This document shows positions 36,268 through 48,800 of a stretch of DNA of 64,000 bases, piece by piece. Where the stretch lies: positions 62,001-126,000 of the forward strand of contig NZ_MUNT01000005.1 in NCBI RefSeq assembly GCF_002001175.1, given 5' to 3'. The notes under the pieces were generated by a model, which saw only the letters and a program-made list of their open reading frames with translations, ran no database searches and was not told the origin of the DNA. Position numbers and translations under genes: made by a program. Source of the stretch: Rhodanobacter sp. C03 (GTDB taxonomy: Bacteria > Pseudomonadota > Gammaproteobacteria > Xanthomonadales > Rhodanobacteraceae). Positions within the stretch are counted from its first letter, which is position 1. Each line of letters opens with the position of its first letter.

Positions 36268-37197
36268 ATGGATCTGGCGACCGCCTCCAGCGTGCTCCGG
36301 CTGCTGGCCGACCCCACCCGCGTGCGCCTGCTGGCGCTGCTCGAACACGAGGAACTCACCGTGGCCGAACTGGCTGCGGTGCTGCATCTGGCGCAGCCGC
36401 GGGTGTCCACTCATCTGGCCAAGCTGAAGGAAGCCGGGCTGGTGCGCGACCGCCGCGCCGGCGTGTCCGCTTATTACCGCGCCAACAACGAGGGCGACGA
36501 GGCCCAACACAGTCTGCTCGCCTCGCTGCGCGAAAGTATCGACGACGCCTTGCTGCGCGAAGACAGCGCACGCCTGCCCGGTGTGCTGGCCAATCGTGCG
36601 CGCGAGGAAGGCTGGGCCGATACCGTGGCCGGCGACATGGAGCGCCACTACTCGCCCGGCCGCACCTGGGAAACGCTGGCGCGCTCGCTGCTGCAATTGC
36701 TGGGCACCGGCGATGTGCTCGACATTGCCTCCGGTGATGGCATCACCGCCGAGCTGCTGGCGCCACACGCCCACTCCATCGTCTGCATCGACAGCAGCGA
36801 ACGGGTGGTCGAGGCCGCGGCAAAGCGCCTGCAATCATTTACCAATGTGAGGGTACGTCAAGGCGATATGCATGCGCTTGAACTGGGCGAGCAACGCTTC
36901 GATCTGGTGCTGATGCTGCATGCGCTGACCTATGCCCAGCATCCGGCCCAGGCCGTGGCCGAAGCTGCGCGACTGCTGCGTCCCGGCGGCCGCCTGCTCG
37001 CCGTGACGCTGGGCCAGCACGATCATCGCGCCGCGGTCGAGCCGTTCGATCATCGCAACCTCGGCTTCAGCGGCGAACAGCTCGATGGCTACGCGCGCGC
37101 CGCCGGCCTCGACGTCATCAGCTGCAACCGGCTCAGCCGCGAGCGCAAGGCGCCGCATTTCGAAGTAATCAGCCTGCTCGCGCGCAAGCCGGCCTGA
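36268..37197 (+). CDS. ArsR-family HTH fused to SAM-dependent methyltransferase
   Basis: A 309-residue two-domain protein. Residues 1-85 form an ArsR winged helix ([40 protein letters not shown]). Residues about 130-305 are a Rossmann methyltransferase with the SAM-binding motif [15 protein letters not shown], acidic CIDSS after strand 2, and [16 protein letters not shown]. This architecture is known in bacteria, and members have been linked to methionine or SAM metabolism. It sits 44 bp ahead of metH in the same direction, so regulation of methionine synthase is a reasonable inference. ATG 36268 has AAGG seven bases upstream. Confidence 0.88.
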   Translation: MDLATASSVLRLLADPTRVRLLALLEHEELTVAELAAVLHLAQPRVSTHLAKLKEAGLVRDRRAGVSAYYRANNEGDEAQHSLLASLRESIDDALLREDSARLPGVLANRAREEGWADTVAGDMERHYSPGRTWETLARSLLQLLGTGDVLDIASGDGITAELLAPHAHSIVCIDSSERVVEAAAKRLQSFTNVRVRQGDMHALELGEQRFDLVLMLHALTYAQHPAQAVAEAARLLRPGGRLLAVTLGQHDHRAAVEPFDHRNLGFSGEQLDGYARAAGLDVISCNRLSRERKAPHFEVISLLARKPA

Positions 37198-37241
37198 ACA
37201 CCGCTCTCCCCACGGAGCGATGCATAACCAAAGGAAGTTTG

Positions 37242-38336
37242 ATGAGTACGTTGCCCTGGCTTCACCCCGAACGCGTCGCCCTGCTGGAACAGGCGCTGCG
37301 CCGACGCATCCTGATCCTGGACGGCGGCATGGGCACCATGCTGCAGGCACACGAACTGGATGAACACGGCTTCCGAGGCGAGCGTTTCGAGCATGGCCAC
37401 GACGGCCACGCGCAGATCCACGACAACCATGCCCATCCGGGTGGTTGCGACCTGAAGGGCAACAACGACCTGCTCACCCTGACCAAGCCGGAGATCATCC
37501 GCGGTGTGCACGAGGCCTATCTGGAGGCTGGCGCCGATCTGGTCGAGACCAACACCTTCAACTCGACCCGGATCAGCCAGGCCGACTACAAGCTGCAGCA
37601 CCTGGCGCACGAGTTGAACCTCGAAGGCGCCCGCCTGGCCCGTGCCGCCTGCGATGCTATGACCGCAAAAACCCCGCATCAACCGCGCTTCGTGATCGGC
37701 GTGCTCGGCCCGACCAGCCGCACCGCCTCACTGTCGCCGGATGTCAACGATCCGGGCTTCCGCAACGTCACGTTCGAGGAACTGGCGGAGAACTACACCG
37801 AATCCGCCAACGGCCTGATCGACGGCGGCGCCGATGTGATCATGGTCGAGACGATCTTCGATACCTTGAATGCGAAGGCCGCGCTGTTCGCGCTGAGCGA
37901 ACTGTTCCACCAACGTGGTACACGGATGCCGGTGATGATTTCCGGCACCATCACCGACCGCTCCGGCCGTACCCTGTCGGGACAAACTGCCGAGGCGTTC
38001 TACTACTCGGTGCGTCACGCGCGGCCACTCTCGGTAGGCTTCAACTGCGCGCTCGGTGCGGACGACCTGCGTCCGCATATCCAGACCCTGGCGAACCTCG
38101 CCGAGAGTTATGTCAGCACGCATCCGAACGCCGGCCTGCCGAATGCATTCGGCGAGTACGACGAGACGCCCGAACACATGGCCGACGTGATCAGCGGCTT
38201 CGCCCGCGACGGCCTGCTGAACCTGGTCGGCGGCTGTTGCGGCACCACCCCGGCGCATATCAAGGCAATTGCCGAGGCGGTACGCAACCACCCACCGCGC
38301 GCCTTGCCATCCGCTACCCAAGTGGAGGCCGCATAA
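37242..38336 (+). CDS. metH: Cobalamin-dependent methionine synthase, homocysteine-binding subunit (split MetH, N-terminal part)
   Basis: A 364-residue protein corresponding to the N-terminal module of MetH, a TIM barrel that binds zinc and activates homocysteine. It has [10 protein letters not shown] at the start, [10 protein letters not shown], and zinc-ligand cysteines C269 (NCALG) and C332/C333 (GGCCGTTP). The rest of the enzyme is encoded by the next gene, whose ATG follows this stop with no gap. This split is usual in Xanthomonadales. ATG 37242 is chosen over TTG 37239; GGAAG lies seven bases upstream. Confidence 0.95.
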   Translation: MSTLPWLHPERVALLEQALRRRILILDGGMGTMLQAHELDEHGFRGERFEHGHDGHAQIHDNHAHPGGCDLKGNNDLLTLTKPEIIRGVHEAYLEAGADLVETNTFNSTRISQADYKLQHLAHELNLEGARLARAACDAMTAKTPHQPRFVIGVLGPTSRTASLSPDVNDPGFRNVTFEELAENYTESANGLIDGGADVIMVETIFDTLNAKAALFALSELFHQRGTRMPVMISGTITDRSGRTLSGQTAEAFYYSVRHARPLSVGFNCALGADDLRPHIQTLANLAESYVSTHPNAGLPNAFGEYDETPEHMADVISGFARDGLLNLVGGCCGTTPAHIKAIAEAVRNHPPRALPSATQVEAA

Positions 38337-41027
<2,691 letters not shown>

Positions 41028-41030
41028 ACC

Positions 41031-41128
41031 GTAGGAGCGCACCCGGTGCGCGATGGCTTGTGGGAGCGACTTCAGTCGCGATGCTCTTGCTGATCTTCAA
41101 AGAGTATCGCGACTGAAGTCGCTCCTAC
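41031..41128. repeat. REP cluster: single REP (41031-41055) and REPIN copy 3 (41060-41128)
   Basis: The first unit reads GTAGGAGCGCACCCGGTGCGCGAT, a different hairpin class. The second is a REPIN with arms GTGGGAGCGACTTCAGTCGC... and ...GCGACTGAAGTCGCTCCTAC. Compared with copies 1 and 2 the hairpin GGCTTCAGCC is GACTTCAGTC, a compensatory change that keeps pairing. Confidence 0.87.
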
Positions 41129-41138
41129 CACTCTCGAA

Positions 41139-41480
41139 TCACGCAATCGTGTCGCCGGTAATGCTGTTCTTGTGATGGCGCAGGTGCACGATCAGGTTGT
41201 AGACCGAGACGAAGGCCGGGAAGAAATTCGAGATGATGCCCACCGAATCGTTCTTGCCGACCGTGAAATAAGCCAGCAGCAATGCGCTGCCCACCACCGA
41301 CAACCACCAGAACGACAGCGGCATCACCACCCGCTTGTGCTTGCGCGTGTAGTACAGCTGCACGAACCAGCGGCTGGTGAACATCACCGAGCCGAGCAGG
41401 CCGACGACCTTCCACGGCGTCAGCTGGAAATTCTGCAGCGCGTGCAGGATGTGGGCAAGTTGAGTGCTGAGAAAATCCAT
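41139..41480 (-). CDS. Small membrane protein of the lipid-A-disaccharide synthase N-terminal (LAB_N) family
   Basis: A 113-residue protein with about three membrane helices (VVGLLGSVMFTSRWFVQ, PLSFWWLSVVGSALLLAYF, GIISNFFPAFVSVYNL). The SRWxxQ and SxWWLS patterns are those of LAB_N proteins, thought to act near lipid A or glycan membrane enzymes; the exact role is unknown. ATG 41480 (MDFLSTQLAH) is chosen over the upstream 41531 start. No glycosyltransferase neighbour is present, although such proteins often pair with one. Confidence 0.8.
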   Translation of the reverse strand: MDFLSTQLAHILHALQNFQLTPWKVVGLLGSVMFTSRWFVQLYYTRKHKRVVMPLSFWWLSVVGSALLLAYFTVGKNDSVGIISNFFPAFVSVYNLIVHLRHHKNSITGDTIA

Positions 41481-41641
41481 GGTCAGGTGCTTCGGCGTTG
41501 TGAAGAGTGGCGAGTTTACAACCCTCCACACGCACCACCGTCAGTCAGCTTGCAGCCTGTCGGGGTGCCTTGCCCGGAGAGGCGAGCCACACCAACCATT
41601 GACCCGCCCCGCGACTCCCCCTAAAATGCCGCGTTCTCGGC

Positions 41642-41716
41642 GGGCGATTAGCTCAGCGGTAGAGCACTGCCTTCACACGGCAGGTGTCGCAAGTTCGATC
41701 CTTGCATCGCCCACCA
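41642..41716 (+). tRNA. tRNA-Val (anticodon CAC)
   Basis: A 75-nt tRNA with encoded CCA. Acceptor GGGCGAT pairs fully with ATCGCCC. The anticodon stem CTGCC/GGCAG encloses TTCACAC, giving CAC. The T arm is GCAAGTTCGATCCTTGC. Confidence 0.95.
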
Positions 41717-41732
41717 TCAGATTCAACGTCTT

Positions 41733-41758
41733 AGGCCACCTTCGCGGGTGGCCTTTTT
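41733..41758 (+). terminator. Terminator after tRNA-Val
   Basis: Stem AGGCCACC (41733-41740) and GGTGGCCT (41747-41754) with a 6-nt loop, followed by five T residues. Confidence 0.88.
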
Positions 41759-42109
41759 CGTTGTACGGACGCTGGTACGGAAAGTCTCTTCGAAATCGCA
41801 ATAGCGAAACGCGAGGATTGAAAATATCGGCGTTGGCCGTTCAATGCTGTCATCAGCACTCAGCTTTCTTACGGCCATGACATGCGTGATGCTATTCGAT
41901 TGAGATTCTCGATGAAGAGCTCAAGCAACCGCGGGCTTCCCATTGCAAACCCATTTCTCGACGTCGGCCCTGGCTTGCCAGGCTCCACTTGCCCGGATCG
42001 GGTAACCAGAAGGCGAATCGTGACAAACTGGATGCTGACTTGCAGCTTGTATGCACCTCTCTAAAACCAACTGCCTACAACAGGAAAACGCGGTGGACGG
42101 GAATACTCC
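41759..42109. other. Intergenic region behind tRNA-Val
   Basis: About 350 bp that look less GC-rich than the neighbouring genes. No supported gene, and I could not find a second copy of the tRNA 3' end that would mark an island. It presumably holds the promoter of the GNAT gene. Confidence 0.45.
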
Positions 42110-42613
42110 ATGATCAAAACCCCTTCAGCATCGGTCGCCACACTCGGGAACACTCAGGTCCGGTGGGTATTCGGCAAGGCCCCGGACATGCTGCGGCAGC
42201 AAATCGTGGCATTCTGGTTACACGAAGGAGCATTGACGAGTCCAGACGAGGCTTGGCGCCGCTCATGGGAGGTGGCATCTGTTCTCCAGGAGATGGAAAG
42301 TGGCCATATCCTGGGCGCTTGCACGGTGGCGATTCTTCTGGATGACCACGGCGCATCTTATGGATTCGTTCGTTTATACATTCGACCGGCCAGTCGACTG
42401 GCAGGTTTCAATGTTCGTCTGATGGAGACGATGATCGAAGGTTTCAAAGCCATGATGCACGAACCTGGCGCACCTCGCCGTCTGATTGTCATCCTCGAGA
42501 ATCGCAAGATAGAACGTCGGGCTGCCCAGAGAATCATGGGAAGACTGGGTTTCGTCCATGCCGGCACAGCGCCCGGTGGCAAAGTCGTCATGCAATGCAG
42601 TCTGACGGCGTAA
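42110..42613 (+). CDS. GNAT-like acetyltransferase, function unknown
   Basis: A 167-residue protein that resembles the GNAT fold. Supporting segments are GHILGACTVAILLDD and SYGFVRLYIRPASRLAGFNVRLMETMIEG, the beta4-alpha3 region. Then come RLIVILENRKIERRAAQRIMG and LGFVHAGTAPGG, the common end pattern of a poorly conserved acyl-CoA-binding fold. The usual pyrophosphate-loop Q/RxxGxG/A is not clear, so activity is uncertain. ATG 42110 has a weak GGGA upstream. Position behind a tRNA and atypical composition hint at acquisition. Confidence 0.6.
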   Translation: MIKTPSASVATLGNTQVRWVFGKAPDMLRQQIVAFWLHEGALTSPDEAWRRSWEVASVLQEMESGHILGACTVAILLDDHGASYGFVRLYIRPASRLAGFNVRLMETMIEGFKAMMHEPGAPRRLIVILENRKIERRAAQRIMGRLGFVHAGTAPGGKVVMQCSLTA

Positions 42614-42817
42614 CGCAATCCGTCAGAAGAATAACGCGCCACGAATGCCATGATCGGGGCATGCACCGGTGCACTTTCGACACGTCTGCCTGGAACAGGT
42701 TCGGTTGCACCTGCCGGCTTCCGTGCGACAACCCGCTCGTGCTGAGTCATGCCGAGCGCGCGGTCGGCACATGCAACCGGCAGCTCGCACAGCATTCGGA
42801 ATCGATACACCACTTTC

Positions 42818-44122
42818 CTAGGGCAGCGATGGTGATCCGGGCAGAATGACGGGTATCGCCTGCGCCATACACGACTGTGCACGACCAAGCAGCAGCTCGC
42901 GCTCACGTGTGTTTTGCGTGAGCGCGGCGGCACGTTCGAATTCCACGCGAGCTTCATCTGGACGGCCGAGCCTGGCCAACAGATCACCACGCACTGCGGG
43001 CAGCAGATGATAGTGCTGCAGCGCGGGCTCGTCGGCCAGCGCATCGACAAGTTCGAGGCCGGCAAGCGGTCCGGATGCCATGGTCACGGCGACCGCGCGG
43101 TTCAATTCGACGACCGGTGACGGCATCGCCTGCGCAAGCTCAGCGTACAGTGCCGCGATCCGCGGCCAGTCAGTCTGCTCCGCAGTCAGTGCACGTGCAT
43201 GGCAGGCGGCGATGGCTGCCTGCAGCGCATACGGGCCACCGGCGCCGCCCAGCTTTTCCGCGTGATCGAGCGCGGCCACGCCACGACGGATCAGCAACTG
43301 GTCCCAGCGTGCGCGATTTTGCTCGAGCAGCAGGATCGGCTCGCCGGCCGTACCGACGCGCGCCCTCGCACGCGACGCCTGGATTTCCATCAGGGCGAGC
43401 AGACCATGCACTTCGGACTCGCGCGGCGCCAACCCTGCCAGCACCCGGCCAAGACGCAATGCCTCCTCACACAGCGCCGGCCGCATCCAGTCATCGCCGG
43501 CCGTCGCGGAATAGCCTTCGTTGAAGACGAGATAGATGACCCCAAGCACCGAGGACAGGCGCGCAGCCAGCTCCTCGGCACGTGGCACCTCGAACGGCAC
43601 CTGCGCCTTGGCGAGACTGCGCTTGGCGCGAACGATGCGCTGCGCGATCGTCGGCTCCGGCACCAGGAACGCGCGGGCGATTTCCTCGGTGGTCAGGCCG
43701 CCGAGCAGACGCAGGGTCAGCGCAACGCGTGCCTCGACGGACAACACCGGATGACAGGTGATGAACATCAGGCGCAGCAGGTCGTCGCCGATCGGATCGT
43801 CCAGAGCTGCCTCCACTTCGGACACGGCCTGTTCCTGCTGGCTCTCGAGTTCGTGCATCAATTCGACGTGCTTGCGTTCGAGCAGCTTGTGACGGCGCAG
43901 CCGGTCGATCGCACGACGCTTGGCGGTGGTCATCAGCCACGCGCCGGGGTTGTCCGGCACGCCCGACGTCGGCCACTGTTCCAGCGCGACGACCAGCGCA
44001 TCCTGTGCCAGCTCCTCGGCCAAGCCGACATCCCGCAGCATGCGGGTCAGGCCGGCAATGAGTCGGGCCGATTCGATTCGCCAGACGGCGTCGATGGCAC
44101 GGTGGGTGTCGGTCGCGGTCAT
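42818..44122 (-). CDS. ECF42-type RNA polymerase sigma factor with C-terminal TPR-like extension
   Basis: A 434-residue protein. Regions sigma2 (about 10-80, LAEELAQDALVVALEQWP, PGAWLMTTAKRRAIDRLR) and sigma4 (about 115-165, LRLLGGLTTEEIARAFLVPEPTIAQRIVRAK) are followed by a long helical extension of about 250 residues containing FNEGYSATAGDDW. That layout is characteristic of ECF42 factors, which lack a classical anti-sigma factor and are encoded beside YCII/DGPF-domain proteins, as here. The extension is thought to control activity. ATG 44122 is the natural start. Last gene of a four-gene minus-strand unit, 45 bp after the SRPBCC gene. Confidence 0.9.
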   Translation of the reverse strand: MTATDTHRAIDAVWRIESARLIAGLTRMLRDVGLAEELAQDALVVALEQWPTSGVPDNPGAWLMTTAKRRAIDRLRRHKLLERKHVELMHELESQQEQAVSEVEAALDDPIGDDLLRLMFITCHPVLSVEARVALTLRLLGGLTTEEIARAFLVPEPTIAQRIVRAKRSLAKAQVPFEVPRAEELAARLSSVLGVIYLVFNEGYSATAGDDWMRPALCEEALRLGRVLAGLAPRESEVHGLLALMEIQASRARARVGTAGEPILLLEQNRARWDQLLIRRGVAALDHAEKLGGAGGPYALQAAIAACHARALTAEQTDWPRIAALYAELAQAMPSPVVELNRAVAVTMASGPLAGLELVDALADEPALQHYHLLPAVRGDLLARLGRPDEARVEFERAAALTQNTRERELLLGRAQSCMAQAIPVILPGSPSLP

Positions 44123-44167
44123 GGCGACCGATCACACCATCTGCTTTCCGCCGACGCAAGGGGCGGA

Positions 44168-44695
44168 TCAGTTTTCCTCGGCCGCCGCCTTCAGGTTGGC
44201 AAGCCCGCGTTCGAAGTCGCCACCGACCAGCTTGTCCATGTTGAAGAACAGATGCATGAGCTTCGCCAGGTAAGCATTCGGACCATGCATCGCCCAGGTG
44301 ACCACGGTCGAACCATCCTGCGGCAGCAGTGTGAAATCGGCGATGTTGTGGGCCTCGAACGGCTTGATGAAATCCAGTTTGATCGATGTGGTGGATGATG
44401 ACGACGCCATGATCTCCATGCGACCCTGGCCGACCTTGCTGTTGCCCTGCCACTCGTAGACAGCACCCGGACCGCTCGCCGGGCCGCTGTAGCTGCGCTT
44501 GAGCGCCGGATCGAGCTCCTCCCACGGCGACCACACGATCCATCTCCTGAAATCGTTGATGAGCGCAAGGATTTTTTCGGGCGGTGCCTTGATCGTCGCC
44601 GCGCGCTCCAGCTTGAACGTGCCGGGTCGGGTCGCTGCGAAGGCAAGCACCGCGACGATCAGGACGACGACGATGATGAGGACGATCTTGAACAT
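44168..44695 (-). CDS. Membrane-anchored SRPBCC (polyketide cyclase/START-like) family protein
   Basis: A 175-residue protein with one N-terminal membrane segment (IVLIIVVVLIVAVLAFAA), then an SRPBCC ligand-binding fold. It has RAATIKAPPEKILALINDF, WSPWEELDP, YEWQGNSKVGQGRMEI and a C-terminal long helix (GGDFERGLANLKAAAEE). Such domains bind hydrophobic small molecules; the ligand is unknown. It lies between the VOC gene and the ECF42 sigma gene, all in the same direction. Confidence 0.83.
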   Translation of the reverse strand: MFKIVLIIVVVLIVAVLAFAATRPGTFKLERAATIKAPPEKILALINDFRRWIVWSPWEELDPALKRSYSGPASGPGAVYEWQGNSKVGQGRMEIMASSSSTTSIKLDFIKPFEAHNIADFTLLPQDGSTVVTWAMHGPNAYLAKLMHLFFNMDKLVGGDFERGLANLKAAAEEN

Positions 44696-44766
44696 GGCTC
44701 GCTCCGGTCAGTTCGTTGGAATGCGGCAACACTGGCTGCAAGGAATCGAAAACCTGGGACGCATGG

Positions 44767-45180
44767 CTACTGATCCTTCTCGCAATTGATCATCCACGGC
44801 ACGCCGAACCGGTCGACCAGCATGCCGAAGCGCTCGGCCCAGAAGGTCTTTTCGTACGACATCTGTACCGTGCCGCCCTCCTTCAGCGCGTTGAAGATGC
44901 GCTCCCCTTCCGTCTGGTCGTGAATCTGGATTGATACCGAGCAGCCATTGATGCCGTCGTAGGGACGATCGGGCGGACAGTCGGAAGCCAGCAGCACCTG
45001 GTCACCGATTTCCAGCCGCACGTGAATAAGCCAGTCACGGGTTTCCGCCGGCATGTTCTCGCAGCCGGGCGCTTCACCGAAACGCATCATCCGGGTGATC
45101 TTGCCGCGCAGGCATTGCTCGTAGAACTTGAATGCCGCTTCGGCGTTGCCATTGAAGATGAGGTAGTTGGTCAGTTGCAT
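44767..45180 (-). CDS. VOC family (PhnB-like) protein
   Basis: A 137-residue protein of the vicinal-oxygen-chelate superfamily, PhnB/YjdN type. It starts MQLTNYLIFNGNAEAAFKFY and contains IGDQVLLASDCPPDRPYDG, SVSIQIHDQTEGERIFNAL and WAERFGMLVDRFGVPWMIN. Many members have lost the metal site; whether this one binds metal is unclear. ATG 45180 gives the conserved N terminus. It sits between the YCII and SRPBCC genes, a grouping often seen with ECF42 sigma factors. Confidence 0.85.
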   Translation of the reverse strand: MQLTNYLIFNGNAEAAFKFYEQCLRGKITRMMRFGEAPGCENMPAETRDWLIHVRLEIGDQVLLASDCPPDRPYDGINGCSVSIQIHDQTEGERIFNALKEGGTVQMSYEKTFWAERFGMLVDRFGVPWMINCEKDQ

Positions 45181-45226
45181 GGGAATGCTCCGTCGGTTTT
45201 CCGTGGAGGCCGGATCAAGGCCCGGC

Positions 45227-45646
45227 TCATGATTTGGCAGCGACCTGTGCCCGCAGCCGTTCTTCCCGCTCGCGCAGCTCGGGTGTGAGCTCGGCGCCGA
45301 AGTCATCCGCCTCGAAGACCTGGCGCAACTCGATCTCGGTGCCACCGTCGAATGGTGCACGCTTGAGCCATTCGATCGCCTCGTCCTTCGACTTCACCTG
45401 CCACAGCCAGAAGCCGGCGATCAGCTCCTTGCTCTTGGTGAACGGCCCGTCGATCACCGTGCGCTGATGGCCGGAGAATTTCACCCGCACGCCCTTCGAG
45501 CTCGGTTGCAGGCCCTCGCCCGCCAGCATGATGCCGGCCTTCACCAGTTCCTCGTTGTACCTGCCCATCTCGGTCAGCAGTTGCTCGCTCGGCATCACGC
45601 CGGCTTCCGAGTCCTTGTCCGCTTTCACTATCACCATGAATCGCAT
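45227..45646 (-). CDS. YCII-related (DGPF) domain protein
   Basis: A 139-residue protein starting MRFMVIVKADKDSEAGVMPS, with TVIDGPFTKSKELIAGFWLW containing the DGPF motif that names the family, and a C-terminal charged tail. YCII-like proteins have a ferredoxin-like fold. In this context they are the usual partners of ECF42 sigma factors and may take part in signal sensing. ATG 45646 has AAGGAGACA close upstream. First gene of the unit that ends with the sigma factor. Confidence 0.88.
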   Translation of the reverse strand: MRFMVIVKADKDSEAGVMPSEQLLTEMGRYNEELVKAGIMLAGEGLQPSSKGVRVKFSGHQRTVIDGPFTKSKELIAGFWLWQVKSKDEAIEWLKRAPFDGGTEIELRQVFEADDFGAELTPELREREERLRAQVAAKS

Positions 45647-45835
45647 CGTTGTGTCTCCTTGAAGTTCTGGATGGGAGTCTGGACCGGGGTTACCCGAAAT
45701 CCCTGCTCTATCCATCCGACGAACGGGGCATAGCCAAATCGACATGATCGGCGCATCTATCCATCGCAAACGCTGAGACGATGACCCTGCACACTCAAGG
45801 CGACAATCCCCCCCACACTCGGAGACAATCGCCGG

Positions 45836-45865
45836 ATGAGTGAATACGAGCACCGCCAGCCGTGA
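45836..45865 (+). promoter_or_regulatory. Possible nine-codon upstream cistron coupled to recC
   Basis: ATG at 45836 opens MSEYEHRQP followed by TGA at 45863-45865, which overlaps the GTG start of recC (GTGA). GGAG lies about ten bases before the ATG. This would allow ribosomes to terminate and restart at recC. Chance cannot be excluded. Confidence 0.3.
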
Positions 45866-48800
45866 CCGCGTCCCAACCATCGCCCGCGGCGGCCCCGATC
45901 GAACCCGGCCTGATGGTGCTCCACGGCAACCGGCTGGAGGATCTGCGCGACCTGCTCACCGCCTGGCTGGCCCGCGCGCCGCTCAAGCCGCTGGAAAACG
46001 AGCTGATGCTGGTGCAGAGCAACGGCATCGCGCAGTGGCTGAAGCTGGCGTTTGCGCGCCCGGTCGAAGCCGGCGGACTGGGCATCAGTGCGGCGATCGA
46101 GGTGCAACTGCCGGGACGTTTCTTGTGGGCGGCGTACCGCGCCGTGCTGGGTCGCGACGCCGTGGCGGCCACCTCGCCGTTCGACAAGTCGCGACTGGCC
46201 TGGCGACTGCTGCGACTGATTCCGCAACACCTTCACGAAGAGGACTTTGCGCCACTGCGCGATTTCCTCGGCAACGACCCGGACTGGCGCAAGCGCCATC
46301 AGCTGGCCCTGCGCGTGGCCGACCTGTTCGATCAATACCAGGTCTATCGCGCGGACTGGCTCGACGACTGGGAACACGGCCACGATGTGCTGCGTGATGA
46401 ATTGCGCGGCAGCCGCGCACCGATCAGTGACGAACAGCGCTGGCAGCCACGACTGTGGCGCCTGTTGCTGGACGACGTCGGTGTCGCCCAGCGCGACCAG
46501 CACCGCGCCGGCGTGCATCGCACCTTCCTCGCACGCGCGGCAGCGTTGAGCGAACGGCCAGCCGCCCTGCCGCGACGCATCGTGGTGTTCGGCATCTCCT
46601 CGTTGCCGCAGCAGACGCTGGAAGCACTCACCGCGCTGGCGCGCTTTTCGCAGGTGCTGCTGGTGGTGGCCAATCCGTGCCGGCATTACTGGGCCGATAT
46701 CATCGAGGACCGCGAACTGCTCAAGGCCAGCCGGCAGCGACAGGCGGGCAAGCCTGGTCTGCCGGCCACGCCGCGCTACGAGGATCTGCACCTGCACGCC
46801 AACCCGCTGCTCGCTGCCTGGGGCAAGCAGGGGCGTGATTACATCCGCCTGCTCGATGCGTTCGATCAGGCCGACGACTATCGCCAGCAATTCGCCGCGA
46901 TCGACCGCAGCATCGACCTGTTCCACGATGTCGGCGAGGACAGTCTGCTGCATCAGGTACAACAGGCCATCCTCGACCTGCAGCCGCTGCCGGCCCGGCG
47001 ACAGCCATGGCACGATGTCGACGCTTCGCTGCGCTTCCACATTGCGCACAATCCGCAGCGCGAAGTGGAAGTGCTGCACGACCAGTTGCTGGCGATGTTC
47101 GAGCAGGCCGCACGCGATGGTACGCCGCTGGCGCCACGCGACGTGATCGTGATGGTGCCGGATATCCAGACCTATGCGCCGCATGTGCAGGCGGTGTTCG
47201 GCCGGCTACCCGCCGACGATCCGCGCCGCCTGCCGTACAGCGTGGCCGACCAGTCGTCGCGCGCCAGCGTGCCGCTGCTGGTCGCGCTGGAGCATCTGCT
47301 GGCGCTGCCCGAATCGCGCTTCGCGGTCAGCGACATGCTCGACCTGCTCGATGTACCCGCGCTGCGCGCACGCTTCGGTCTCGACCAGAGCGGCCTGCCC
47401 ACGCTGCGCCGCTGGATCGAGGATGTCGGCATCCGCTGGGGCCTCGACGCGGCACAGAAGCAGAGCCTCGAGCTGCCGGCGCTGGAACAGAACAGCTGGC
47501 GCTTCGGCCTGCGCCGGATGCTGCTCGGCTATGCGGTGGGCGACGGCGAATCGCTGGACGGGATTGCGCCCTACGCCGAAGTCGGCGGTCTCGATGCGGC
47601 CCTGCTGGGCCCGCTGAGCCTGCTGCTGGATCGGCTGGAGCACTACTGGCAGCTGCTGCGCACGACGGCCACGCCAGCGGCGTGGTGCGAACACCTGCGC
47701 GCACTGCTGAACGACTTCTTCGACAGCGGCGATGACGACGACAGCGTGCAACTGAGCCGACTGCACGATGCGCTTGACGCATGGCATGAGGCCTGTGCCG
47801 AAGCCGGCTTCGCCAGCGCGGTTCCGCTCACCATCGTGCGTGAGCACTGGCTGCAGGCAATCGACGAAAGCCGACTGTCGCAACGCTTCATGGGCGGCGC
47901 CGTGAGCTTCGGTACGCTGATGCCGATGCGCGCCATTCCGTTCCGTGTGGTCTGCCTGCTCGGCATGAACGATGGCGATTACCCACGCCGGCAGACGCCG
48001 CTCGATTTCGACCTGATGGCACAGACCGGTCACAGCCGCCCCGGCGACCGCTCGCGCCGCGAGGACGACCGTTACCTGTTCCTCGAAGCCCTGCTATCCG
48101 CCCGCGATGCGTTGTACATCAGCTGGGTCGGCCGCAGCGCGCGCGACAACAGCACGCTGCCACCGTCGGTACTGGTCGGCCAGTTGCGTGACTATCTGGC
48201 CACCGGCTGGTGTCGCGATGGCACGCCATCCGATGACCATGAGGCCGGCGTGCAACTGCTGGCTGCACTCACCACCGAGCACCCGCTGCAACCGTTTAGC
48301 CACCGCTATTTCGGTGCCGACGATGATGCACGCCTGTTCACCTACGCCCACGAGTGGCAGCAAGCGCATCGCGTCGCACCTGAATCAGCAAATTCGTCGG
48401 CGCTCACTCCGTGGCAACCCGACAGCGCACTGAGCCTCGAGCAGTTGCAGCGCTTCCTGCGCAAGCCGGTGGCGTACTTCTTCAACCAGCGGCTGAAGGT
48501 GTATTTCACCGAGGCGACCGACGACGTACTCGATGACGAACCGTTCGCGCTCGATGGCCTGCAGCGTTACGGCGCGACCCGCGCGGTGCTGCACGCGGCA
48601 ATCGACCCGGCCGTCATGACTGACCCGGACAACGCCATCACCCACGCCACCCAGCGCCTGCATGACGAAGGCCTGCTGCCGCCCGGCGGTTTCGGTGCCG
48701 CACTGCAGGCGGAGATCGCCGAACAGGCGCATGCGCTCGCGCTCGCCTGGCGCGATGCCTGCCTGCACTGGCCGTTGACGGACGACACGCACGAGCTGCG

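Noticed and set aside
37198-37241. Possible SAM or SAH riboswitch ahead of metH
   Set aside because: The gap after the ArsR-methyltransferase gene is only 44 bp, too short for such a structure, and no conserved riboswitch core is visible.
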